NCBI GenBank assembly: GCA_029212955.1 | Contig: JARGOW010000247.1 | Location: forward strand, 1 to 6,178 | DNA: 6,178 nucleotides | Source of the DNA: Planctomycetota bacterium | GTDB lineage: Bacteria > Planctomycetota > UBA1135 > GCA-002686595 | Reading direction: 5' to 3' | Shown here: positions 1 through 6,175 of the stretch, piece by piece | Layout of the letters: the number at the start of each line of letters is the position of its first letter | Position numbering within the stretch: the stretch's first letter is position 1 | Made by a program: the position numbers and the translations under genes | The notes under the pieces: model-generated | Database searches by the model: none | The model's input: only the letters and a program-made list of their open reading frames with translations | Told to the model about the DNA's origin: nothing

Positions 1-566
1 TCACGCGTCATGCCCACCAAATGGGGGTAGACGTCCTCGGGAATGCTGGGCAGGTAGGCGGCCGCGACCTCCGCATACTCCTCCGGCTCAAAGGGGAAGT
101 TTAGCCGCTGAAGTGTGAACCCATAAACATGGGCATCGATGGTGTTCCAGGCATGATCGGCCATGGCATAAGAAAATCCTGCCCCAACCAGGCACCCTAA
201 CGTGCGATCCACATACGCCAGCATGGCCGGTCCCACGTTGGCCCGGGATACGATCAACAGGGTGGCCCAAGGGTGCCGCATGAGCACTGCATGGGCCGAT
301 TGAGCCCGGGCACGCATGGCTGCCTTCCAGTCCCCAGGGGGCCCAGGCCATTGGATTTCCCCGGCCACCAAGTCGACGATGCCATCCAGAATGGCGTCCT
401 TGTTCGGCACATGCTTATAGAGCGACATGGCTTGAACACCCAGCTCCTGTCCGAGGCGTCGCATGGACAGGGCTTCCAGACCAATTTCATCGGCTAGGGC
501 CAGGGCGGCTTGCATCACACGCTCCCGGCTAAGGGGCTGGCGGGTCTTCTTGGGCTTGGGGCTCAT
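1..566 (-). CDS. TetR/AcrR-family transcriptional repressor, C-terminus cut by window edge
   Basis: A one-component repressor that binds DNA as a dimer and is released by a small ligand. The visible part is 188 residues with no in-frame stop; the TCA at bases 1-3 is out of frame, so the gene runs off the window. The N-terminal DNA-binding domain is clear: residues 12-60 contain helix 1 (RVMQAALALADEIG) and the helix-turn-helix SMRRLGQELGVQAMSLYKHV at about 34-53, ending in the usual KD-x-(I/L)-LD stretch. The ligand domain resembles the TetR_C type (PF02909-like), with W80, an HPW motif at 98-100, GPAML at 112-116 and AGFS at 129-132. The start at 566 puts seven basic or polar residues before the domain, as is common; no good ribosome binding site precedes it. 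The gene is divergent from the oxidoreductase at 716 and is its likely regulator. The family is secure; the ligand is unknown. Confidence 0.93.
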   Translation of the reverse strand, partial: MSPKPKKTRQPLSRERVMQAALALADEIGLEALSMRRLGQELGVQAMSLYKHVPNKDAILDGIVDLVAGEIQWPGPPGDWKAAMRARAQSAHAVLMRHPWATLLIVSRANVGPAMLAYVDRTLGCLVGAGFSYAMADHAWNTIDAHVYGFTLQRLNFPFEPEEYAEVAAAYLPSIPEDVYPHLVGMTR

Positions 567-592
567 TGGGAGTGTTCTGGAGCAAAATCGCT

Positions 593-618
593 GGAGTGAC
601 TCCCCCATGGGGCCCCAT
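593..618. repeat. Cluster of overlapping palindromes in the predicted tetR leader
   Basis: Three perfect short palindromes overlap: GGAGT-G-ACTCC at 593-603, CCCCATGGGG at 603-612 and ATGGGGCCCCAT at 607-618. If the tetR transcript begins near 636, all three lie in its untranslated leader, where they could fold into alternative GC-rich hairpins 27 bases or more before the start codon. They could also be protein-binding sites. The function is unknown. Confidence 0.45.
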
Positions 619-642
619 TCCTGTTTTCCGCTTGCCAAGCCT

Positions 643-670
643 AGTATACAGCGTAAGCTTTACGCCACAA
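643..670 (-). promoter_or_regulatory. Likely sigma70-type promoter of the tetR gene
   Basis: Read on the minus strand, TTGTGG (670-665) and TATACT (648-643) are separated by 16 bases, a good match to -35 and -10 boxes. Transcription would start near 636, giving a leader of about 70 bases before the ATG at 566. The -10 box lies inside the left operator copy and the -35 box lies between the two copies, so a bound repressor would block it, which implies autoregulation. This is assigned by eye from consensus only. Confidence 0.5.
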
Positions 671-685
671 GCTTACTATGTAAGC
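644..685. promoter_or_regulatory. Double TetR-type operator in the divergent tetR/oxidoreductase region
   Basis: Two 15-bp elements face each other: GTATACAGCGTAAGC at 644-658, and at 671-685 a perfect palindrome GCTTAC-TAT-GTAAGC. The reverse complement of the right element agrees with the left one at 11 of 15 positions. Together they form a larger dyad centred at 664.5: TACA, 2 bases, GTAAGCTT, 8 bases, AAGCTTAC, 2 bases, TGTA, from 647 to 682. A further perfect palindrome, GCGTAA-GCT-TTACGC, sits at 651-665. Half-sites of this length with a short spacer, between a tetR gene and a divergent enzyme gene, are typical of TetR-family operators. Binding by this particular repressor is inferred. 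Confidence 0.7.
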
Positions 686-715
686 CCAATCCATCGCCCC
701 ACCAAAACGCACCCG

Positions 716-1729
716 ATGACCGCCCACCTGGCCCCCCAATCCGAGTACATGACCGCCCTGGTCCACCACCGCTACGGACCCTTCGACCAGCTCCAAATCG
801 CAGAGATTGTCCGCCCAACCCCCGGCCAAGGTCAGGTGCTGATCCGGGTTCACGCGGCTTCCTTGCACGCCGGGGACTGCATGTGCGTGAAGGGCTCGCC
901 CGCCGTGGTGCGCCTGGCCACGGGCCTCCTGCGTCCCAAGAACCCGGTGCCCGGCTTCGATGTGGCCGGGGAGGTCGTCGCTGTGGGCCCGGGGGTGACC
1001 CGCTTCCAAGTGGGAGACCAGGTTTTCGGAGCCACGGAGGGAGCCTGCGCCACCTATGCCTGCGCGCCCGAATCCCAATTGGCCCACAAGCCAAATCCAT
1101 TGACCTTGCACCAGGCCGCGGGCCTTCCGACTTCGGGCCTAGCCGCTTTGCACGGGCTGCGCGACGCTGCCGGGCTGCAGGCGGGGCAGCGTTTGCTCAT
1201 CAACGGTGCCGCCGGGGGCGTAGGTCACTTTGCCATTCAAATCGCCAAAGCCATGGGCGCCCATGTGACCGGGGTTTGCGGCCCGATCAGCTCCGCCATG
1301 GTGCGCGAAATGGGCGCCGACGAAGTCATCGACTACACCAAAGAGGACTTTGCCGAAGGCGGGCCGCGCTTCGATGTGATCTTCGACAACGTGGAAAACA
1401 GGTCCTTGGCTGACATTCGAGCGGCGTTGAAACCAGAAGGCATCTACCTTGCGAACAGCGGTACCGGCGCTTCGGGAATCCGATTCATGGTGCGGCTCAT
1501 TAAGCCGGTCCTGCTGTCCCCTTTCGTGGGGCACACGCTCAAACGCTACCTCTCCACACCTAAGGCCGCGGACCTGGAAGTGCTCAAGCAATACGCGGAA
1601 GCTGGCCAGCTACACCCGGCCATCGACCGCACCGTTTCCCTGGGACAGGCCGTCGAGGCCCTGGCCCACATCGACTCGGGCCACGCCCACGGCCAGGTCA
1701 TCGTGGACCTGGCCGGGTCCTTGGATTGA
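716..1729 (+). CDS. Medium-chain dehydrogenase/reductase, zinc-free quinone oxidoreductase type, NAD(P)-dependent
   Basis: A predicted cytosolic NAD(P)H-dependent oxidoreductase of 337 residues, a normal family length. It has the N-terminal GroES-like fold with the GFDVAGEVVAVG motif at 80-91 and RFQVGDQVFG at about 96-105. A Rossmann domain follows, with cofactor loop NGAAGGVG at 163-170, GADEVIDY at 200-207, and the C-terminal strand GQVIVDL that closes the GroES-like domain. The cysteine cluster of the structural zinc in alcohol dehydrogenases is absent, so a zinc-free quinone- or enone-reducing enzyme, related to the MDR1/RTN4IP1-like group, fits better than a true alcohol dehydrogenase. 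Start choice: the frame is open back to 566, but that would run through the operator. ATG 716 lies just past the operator and is preferred; ATG 749 (MTALVHHRYG) matches the usual family N-terminus and is a real alternative. Neither has a clear ribosome binding site. The substrate is unknown. Confidence 0.9.
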   Translation: MTAHLAPQSEYMTALVHHRYGPFDQLQIAEIVRPTPGQGQVLIRVHAASLHAGDCMCVKGSPAVVRLATGLLRPKNPVPGFDVAGEVVAVGPGVTRFQVGDQVFGATEGACATYACAPESQLAHKPNPLTLHQAAGLPTSGLAALHGLRDAAGLQAGQRLLINGAAGGVGHFAIQIAKAMGAHVTGVCGPISSAMVREMGADEVIDYTKEDFAEGGPRFDVIFDNVENRSLADIRAALKPEGIYLANSGTGASGIRFMVRLIKPVLLSPFVGHTLKRYLSTPKAADLEVLKQYAEAGQLHPAIDRTVSLGQAVEALAHIDSGHAHGQVIVDLAGSLD

Positions 1730-1835
1730 TCTCGCGAAACGCCCACCCCATGCGCTTGCAAAGGCCGAGGATCCTTGACGAATCAAACCCATTCGATTCG
1801 CAGGGCACATCGATGGCGAAGAACCGGCCGCTCGA
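1730..1835. other. Convergent intergenic gap, no convincing terminator
   Basis: The oxidoreductase and the membrane glycosyltransferase-like gene end facing each other across 106 bases. The only structure seen is a weak dyad, CGAATC (1779-1784) and GATTCG (1795-1800), with a 10-base loop and no T tract on either strand. It is not a credible intrinsic terminator, so termination may be factor-dependent or the transcripts may overlap. Confidence 0.5.
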
Positions 1836-4013
1836 TCACTCTCCGAAGCAAGCCGGTGAGGGATAGCCTGGCCAAAGAACCCCCGCCTCCAGGGCCAGGG
1901 ACAAACCGGGCTCCAGGGAATCGGCCAGGGGCTTCAAGGTTGTACGCGCAAGGTCCTCGCCGAGGGCGTGCCGCATGCCAGCACCCACCCCGCGCCAAAC
2001 CTGACTCCAGTGGGCCACCGGAACCCACTCGGACCATGCGGCGGAACGGTCGGGAAGGGTCCCATCCGCGACCAGGGCCTGACCGACGCCCAACCAAAAC
2101 TGCGCCTCCCCCCCCGCGGGCAAACTCGAAATGTGCGTGCGCAACAGGTCCCCGTGATTGCCCCAGCCCCGGTTCAAAATGCCACCGACCTGCAAGCCCA
2201 ATCCGCGGAACCAAGCACCCTTGTACGCCTCGGGAACCGCACTTTCCAAATCGCGGCTGCGTTTCAAGTGCGCGGGAAGATTGCGCAGCAGGGGGAACTC
2301 CAGCTCGGCGCTGAGGCCTTCGACCACATACTCGGCCATGGGATCCGCCTGGGCTAGCAACTTGTCCAACTCCTTGCGCACGCCCACGTTGCTCGGATCC
2401 ATCATGAAGATAGGCGCGCGCAAATAGGTGCCCGCTCCACGGATCAACTCCGGTTGCCAATGACTCCGGGACAAGCGCGTCCCCATGGCACCCAGATCGA
2501 TCCCCGCCGGGGCGACCACTTGGCCGTCGACCACCCCATCCATCAGTTGGGATCCGCCATACAAGAAGCCCACGCCGTGGACGATCGCCTGCTGCTCGGA
2601 GCGCGGGAACTCATCCAGATACGCGCCGACCGCATCAAAATCCCAGGTGAAGCGCCCGGTGGCAGGGTCCACAACCGTGTCCCGCATGAGCGCGTTCTTG
2701 TAGTAACCCCAGTGATACCCCGCGTATTGCGACCCAACCCCCGTATTGGCAAAGCTCCAATCCACTAGGGGAACGATGAACAACCCCAAGGCCATGGAAA
2801 CCGATGCCAACGTGCGACCCAGGTTGGAAGGCAGAAAGCGCCGACCCTTCATCAGGTGGTGCACAACGCCGGCGATCAGCAAGGGTGCGAATGCAAAGTG
2901 TGGCACCAGATAGCGGAATTGACCGATCTCCACCGGTGCGGAATAGTGGTCGAACTTGTAGGAGCTCACCGCGTACACCGCGATGAAAAGGGGGAAGTAT
3001 CCCACCAATGGCAGCAAGGCCAAGCGCTCAAAGCGTTGCCTGTCGTCGTGTTCACGACCATGGGCGGCCGCCGTGACAAACCGCCAGACGGTCATGGCTA
3101 CAAAAAGGAAACCCACCCCCCAAACCAGGAGGAACAAGCCAAGGTAAATCTGATCCGCCACCTGACCGCTGATGGGCCCGAAGTCCTCGAAGCAAGTCGC
3201 ACGGGGCAAAAGGTCCCCGGTGAACTCGGAGAGGCGCTCCGACATTTGGCTCCAGCGGCTCCCGGTCCCCAAATGATCGTCGATATATTGCCCCGGGCGC
3301 TGATTGCCCGACTGAACCCAAAGCAAGGGTCCCAAACCGATGGCAAAAGGCACGGCCAGGAGCAACAGGTCCTTGGCAGGCGCCACAAGGGCCTTCGCCG
3401 AAAGGTGCCACTCAAATCGAATCGCCAAGTGCGTTGCCACCAGCAGCAACACCATCAGCATGGATCCAAAGTAGAAAAAGATCGAAAAGCCCGCGGCCAG
3501 TCCGAACAGGGGCAACCAAAGCCAACGTCGCCCCCCATCGTTCAGGCGTACAAAGGCCCACATCATGAAGAGCTGGAAGAACAGGTTCTCGAAATGGTTG
3601 CCCTTGGCCAACATGGAATACTTGACCAACGTGGGCGGACCTACCACGAACAGCAAGGCCGCCAACAGTCCCGCGTTGCGTCCAAACATGCGATCACCCA
3701 GAGAGGCGATCAGCAATACACAACCGAGGCCCAGCAGAACCGGTACGAGCTTTAGAACCAGGTAACTGTCGCCAAACACCGAATACAAAGGCGCCGCAAG
3801 GAGCCCCGTCATCAGGTGCCCGCCGCAATTGTCGTAGAAGTCGCGCAGGGGGGCGCCATGCCATTCCCCCATGGCGATCTTGCCGATGTCCCCCATGGGG
3901 AATAGCTCGTAATTGGGGATGCTCACCGAGTCGAACGCGGTGTGCATAACCAGCACCCGGTGCACGATGTACAGGGCGCAGATGAGAATCAGAGCAAGGG
4001 AAGGGCGGCGCAT
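1836..4013 (-). CDS. GT-C-like integral membrane glycosyltransferase (PMT/ArnT, GT39-like) with a long soluble C-terminal region
   Basis: The product is 725 residues. About 11 hydrophobic segments occupy roughly residues 5-22, 84-105, 110-126, 143-157, 162-180, 182-198, 214-232, 287-310, 331-349, 368-384 and 401-416. The first extracytoplasmic loop (about 23-66) carries acidic residues E36, D42, D58 and D61. It is followed by the pattern HLMTGLLAAPLYSVFGDSYL, which resembles the start of PMT_2-type proteins that move a sugar from a polyprenyl-phosphate donor to an acceptor; in that family a loop-1 Asp is catalytic, and D42 is the best candidate here. Residues from about 420 to 725 are mostly soluble, longer than in typical GT39 proteins, and include three W/F-x-G-x-G elements near 601, 639 and 672. 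ATG 4013 gives a basic N-terminus (MRR) before the first helix; no ribosome binding site is evident. Donor and acceptor are unknown. It is convergent with the oxidoreductase and divergent from the acyltransferase. Confidence 0.75.
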   Translation of the reverse strand: MRRPSLALILICALYIVHRVLVMHTAFDSVSIPNYELFPMGDIGKIAMGEWHGAPLRDFYDNCGGHLMTGLLAAPLYSVFGDSYLVLKLVPVLLGLGCVLLIASLGDRMFGRNAGLLAALLFVVGPPTLVKYSMLAKGNHFENLFFQLFMMWAFVRLNDGGRRWLWLPLFGLAAGFSIFFYFGSMLMVLLLVATHLAIRFEWHLSAKALVAPAKDLLLLAVPFAIGLGPLLWVQSGNQRPGQYIDDHLGTGSRWSQMSERLSEFTGDLLPRATCFEDFGPISGQVADQIYLGLFLLVWGVGFLFVAMTVWRFVTAAAHGREHDDRQRFERLALLPLVGYFPLFIAVYAVSSYKFDHYSAPVEIGQFRYLVPHFAFAPLLIAGVVHHLMKGRRFLPSNLGRTLASVSMALGLFIVPLVDWSFANTGVGSQYAGYHWGYYKNALMRDTVVDPATGRFTWDFDAVGAYLDEFPRSEQQAIVHGVGFLYGGSQLMDGVVDGQVVAPAGIDLGAMGTRLSRSHWQPELIRGAGTYLRAPIFMMDPSNVGVRKELDKLLAQADPMAEYVVEGLSAELEFPLLRNLPAHLKRSRDLESAVPEAYKGAWFRGLGLQVGGILNRGWGNHGDLLRTHISSLPAGGEAQFWLGVGQALVADGTLPDRSAAWSEWVPVAHWSQVWRGVGAGMRHALGEDLARTTLKPLADSLEPGLSLALEAGVLWPGYPSPACFGE

Positions 4014-4208
4014 AGAATTCGGGGCGAGGCCATTTCAAGCGAGGTCCAACCCACCCGGGCAGCCCAACCACTGAATCGTACCATCGCAGCTCGCTAGCCT
4101 AGCACGCAGACCCAGGCCGAGTCGCGCCACGCCAGCGGGTTCCTCTTCTACAGAAATCCTGTCTCTAAATCGCTACGGGTGCGGGCGCGTCCCTTCCTCG
4201 GAGCCAAT

Positions 4209-4225
4209 TGGATTCCGTGAATCCA
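4209..4225. repeat. Perfect inverted repeat A (7-bp arms, 3-bp spacer)
   Basis: TGGATTC-CGT-GAATCCA is a perfect dyad. Part of it, CCGTGAATCC at 4215-4224, recurs in reverse complement at 4310-4319 within the region of repeat B. Size and symmetry fit either a dimeric regulator site or a small hairpin. Which of these applies is not decidable from sequence. Confidence 0.55.
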
Positions 4226-4300
4226 TCGGCTTTTACATGGGCGTTCCCGCGTGGGCTTAGACGTCGAGGCGACCCCATGCCGAACTTGGACGCGCCGAAG

Positions 4301-4315
4301 GAATCCCTCGGATTC
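4301..4315. repeat. Perfect inverted repeat B (6-bp arms, 3-bp spacer)
   Basis: GAATCC-CTC-GGATTC is a perfect dyad using the same hexamers as repeat A in opposite order. Its centre is 91 bp from that of repeat A. GGATTCACGG at 4310-4319 is the exact reverse complement of 4215-4224, so the two loci could also pair with each other in a transcript. Confidence 0.55.
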
Positions 4316-4419
4316 ACGGCTTGCACACCCCTGTGATTTCCCTTCCCCAAGGGCCGGGACCCGCCGGCAATCATGGGAGTCCGCCCGATACACCCCCTGC
4401 CAGTTTCCATTGGGAAAGG

Positions 4420-4448
4420 CCGCAAGCGGGTTTCATACCACCGCAAGC
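4420..4448. repeat. Pair of CCGCAAGC direct repeats
   Basis: CCGCAAGC occurs at 4420-4427 and 4441-4448, 21 bp apart start to start, about two helical turns. The first copy continues as the small dyad CCGC-AA-GCGG; the second is followed by GCGG after a longer gap. It lies about 100 bp upstream of the candidate acyltransferase promoter, where an activator could bind, but the repeat is short and could be chance. Confidence 0.3.
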
Positions 4449-4543
4449 CAAAGCGGTTCGCGCGCCAAGGGTCCCAGGCCGGCCCAAAGCTTGAACACCC
4501 TGCCCCCAGCGCGGCTTGCGTGGGACCGGCAGGAGATCCCCTG

Positions 4544-4549
4544 TACAAT
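4544..4549 (+). promoter_or_regulatory. Candidate -10 box for the acyltransferase gene
   Basis: TACAAT matches the sigma70 -10 consensus at 5 of 6 positions and would start transcription near 4556, leaving a leader of about 37 bases before the ATG at 4593. No good -35 lies 16-18 bases upstream; TTGCGT at 4516-4521 is 22 bases away, which is too far. Support is therefore moderate to weak. Confidence 0.35.
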
Positions 4550-4592
4550 GCTTCGAGCCAGCCTGTCCCATCCGTTAAGGTTGTTGCAAGTC

Positions 4593-5924
4593 ATGTGCAA
4601 AACCAAACGCCCCTCCGCGTGGCAACGCGCCCTCGAACTCAGCGCCGCCACCCCCGAAACGCGCAATCGTTACGTGGACTTGCTGCGGGCCGTCTCGATC
4701 CTTTTCGTGATTTACGGGCATTGGATTGCGGCGGCGGCCTACGCCGACGGACAGGGCGGCTTGGTCACCACGCACCTGCTCGCCCTCACCACAACCAGCC
4801 ATCCTTTCACCTGGATCATCCAGGTCATGCCGGTGTTCTTCTTTGTGGGCGGATTCTCCAACGGAGTCTCGTGGAGCGCGGCACAGCGCAAGGGCAGCGC
4901 CTATTCCACCTGGTTGGAGTCCCGGCTGCGACGTCTGGTAGGGCCGGTACTGATTCCCCTGGTGGTTTGGATCGTCATGGGGGCCATCGCAAACCGCAGC
5001 GGCGTCACCCCGCCGTGGATCGGACGCGGTTCGCAAATGGCCTTGATCCCGGTCTGGTTCCTGGCCGTGTATGTCCTGATCGCCCTCCTGGTTCCGATTT
5101 CCCATGGGCTTTGGAAGCGGTTCGGTATGGGCTCCATCGTGGGCTTGGCTGCCATCGCCGCCCTCGTGGACGTGGCCTTTTTCCAATGGGGATTGGGGAA
5201 CGGCGCCTGGGTCAACTACATCTTCGTTTGGTCCGCCGTACACCAGCTCGGCTACGCCTGGTGCGATGGAAAACTGGAAGGCAGCGGAAGGCCCCTGGGC
5301 TTGGCCATTCTTGGAGCGGTGGCCTTGGGCTGCATGATTCACTTCGGCCCCTACCCGCTCAGCATGGTGGGCGTTCCAGGCGACGAATTCAGCAACACCA
5401 TGCCCCCGAAAATCAGCCTGCTGGCCCTGGGTTGCCTGCAGGTCGGATTGCTCCTTTCGATTCAGGAACCCATGAAGCGTTGGCTCCGCGGCTTGCGCCC
5501 CTGGGCGGCCACGGTGCTGATCAACAGCATGATCATGACCCTGTTCCTGTGGCATATGACGGTCATGATTCTGTCCGTTGGTGCAGGGCATCTGCTGGGC
5601 GACCTCGGCCTAAAGGTCGAACCCAACTCGGGTGCCTGGTGGGCGCAAAAGGCCGTTTGGCTGCTCGTCTGCACGGCGGGGATGCTGCCCGCCGTGGCGA
5701 TTTTCGCACGCTTTGAGCGTCCGAAGGCCCTGCCCAAGGATGCGTCGATCCTGGCTCCTTGGCGCCTTGTGGTCGGTGCTCACTTGGTCGTATTCGGCCT
5801 GGCCGCCGTGGCCTACGGCGGCATCGCCGGTGACTACCCGCTGGGCCTGAACTGGCCCACGCTGATTCCGCCGTTCATCGGCGCTGCGCTCGTGCGAAGG
5901 TGGAAGTCGAACGCTGCCGAGTAG
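4593..5924 (+). CDS. Acyltransferase-3 family integral membrane protein
   Basis: A 443-residue multi-pass membrane protein of the Acyl_transf_3 type (PF01757-like), which moves acyl groups such as acetyl onto sugars, lipids or other envelope molecules. Diagnostic motifs: the RNRYVDLLRAVSILFVIYGHW block at 24-44 with the conserved R and the likely catalytic H43, QVMPVFFFVGGFSN at 77-90, the basic loop RLRRLVGPVL at 111-120, VWFLAVY at 154-160, and LFLWHM with H321 in a late helix. About ten or more hydrophobic helices cover the protein. Start choice: the frame is open back to 4251, but the upstream translation is not membrane- or family-like. ATG 4548 has AGGAG at 4531-4535, a rather long 12 bases away, yet adds codons rare in this region (TTA, AGG, TTG, TTG) and overlaps the candidate -10 box. 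ATG 4593 places the family motif at residue 24 and is preferred. It is divergent from the GT-C-like gene. The substrate is unknown. Confidence 0.88.
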   Translation: MCKTKRPSAWQRALELSAATPETRNRYVDLLRAVSILFVIYGHWIAAAAYADGQGGLVTTHLLALTTTSHPFTWIIQVMPVFFFVGGFSNGVSWSAAQRKGSAYSTWLESRLRRLVGPVLIPLVVWIVMGAIANRSGVTPPWIGRGSQMALIPVWFLAVYVLIALLVPISHGLWKRFGMGSIVGLAAIAALVDVAFFQWGLGNGAWVNYIFVWSAVHQLGYAWCDGKLEGSGRPLGLAILGAVALGCMIHFGPYPLSMVGVPGDEFSNTMPPKISLLALGCLQVGLLLSIQEPMKRWLRGLRPWAATVLINSMIMTLFLWHMTVMILSVGAGHLLGDLGLKVEPNSGAWWAQKAVWLLVCTAGMLPAVAIFARFERPKALPKDASILAPWRLVVGAHLVVFGLAAVAYGGIAGDYPLGLNWPTLIPPFIGAALVRRWKSNAAE

Positions 5925-5967
5925 TTGATGCTGGTACTCTAGCGCCCCTTGGAACTGACGCCTGTGC

Positions 5968-6087
5968 CGTGCGGGTAACCCGTCGCCTGATTCGGTGAAG
6001 CCGTAAGCCCCTCAGCCGATGAAAACGGGACTTGGACTGTGCGCTTGCGACGCGCAGGCAACACGTCCTTTGATCCAGTGAGGCTGT
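5968..6087. repeat. Diverged direct repeat, two 37-bp copies 83 bp apart
   Basis: Copy 1 is 5968-6004 and copy 2 is 6051-6087. Aligned without gaps they agree at 26 of 37 positions, and 9 of the 11 differences are transitions. The period of 83 is not a multiple of three, so the copies cannot be in-frame repeats of one protein. This looks like decayed non-coding repeat DNA, but the similarity is modest and was aligned by eye. Confidence 0.4.
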
Positions 6088-6155
6088 GCTTGCCTTGGCC
6101 AAAGAAACCACCGCCCAGGCCTCAACCAATGCCACAACGCCAGCCCCCCGGTGCA

Positions 6156-6175
6156 CCCCCCCCCCCCCCCCCCCC
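6156..6175. repeat. Poly-C homopolymer of 20 bases at the window edge
   Basis: Twenty consecutive C are followed by GGG and the end of the sequence. A homopolymer at the very end of a sequence most often reflects an assembly or sequencing artefact: poly-G from dark cycles on two-colour instruments gives poly-C on the other strand. A real contingency tract cannot be excluded. Confidence 0.85.

Larger units (their letters stand above)
4014..4592. other. Long divergent intergenic region between the GT-C-like gene and the acyltransferase
   Basis: These 579 bases hold no reading frame with protein-like composition and no tRNA-like or known riboswitch motif that I recognise. Frames open on both strands have arginine-, proline- and glycine-rich translations typical of GC-rich non-coding DNA. 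Contents: a short palindrome GCTAG-C-CTAGC at 4093-4103, two related inverted repeats at 4209-4225 and 4301-4315, a pair of CCGCAAGC direct repeats at 4420-4448, and a candidate -10 box at 4544-4549. No convincing promoter was found for the minus-strand gene, though TACGAT at 4080-4075 could be a -10 box. Confidence 0.55.

Noticed and set aside
463..1413. Plus-strand open frame of 316 codons across the tetR promoter and oxidoreductase
   Set aside because: It runs through the operator and leader, has arginine/proline-rich low-complexity translation, and conflicts with the clear oxidoreductase frame.
1775..2460. Open frames on both strands at the 3' end of the glycosyltransferase-like gene
   Set aside because: Their proline-, arginine- and glycine-rich translations are shadows of the C-terminal coding region, whose own frame shows normal protein composition.
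2856..3755. Plus-strand open frame of 299 codons inside the membrane glycosyltransferase-like gene
   Set aside because: It is antisense to the membrane-spanning gene. Its glutamine-, histidine- and lysine-rich, charged translation is what antisense of leucine/valine-rich helices yields, and no domain is visible.
4251..4547. N-terminal extension of the acyltransferase from ATG 4251
   Set aside because: The 99 extra residues are arginine-, proline- and serine-rich, unlike the family N-terminus. They also run through the inverted repeat at 4301-4315 and the candidate promoter.
4575..5591. Minus-strand open frame of 338 codons under the acyltransferase
   Set aside because: It is antisense to the acyltransferase, with glutamine-, histidine- and glycine-rich composition and no motif.
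4373..5716. Plus-strand open frame of 447 codons overlapping the acyltransferase in another frame
   Set aside because: The translation is rich in arginine, glycine, proline and histidine with no family motif. It is a GC-driven shadow of the well-supported acyltransferase frame.
5961..6120. Possible integron attC site, riboswitch or group II intron end
   Set aside because: I looked for attC core ends, cobalamin and c-di-GMP riboswitch conserved boxes and an intron domain V hairpin; none matches beyond a few bases.
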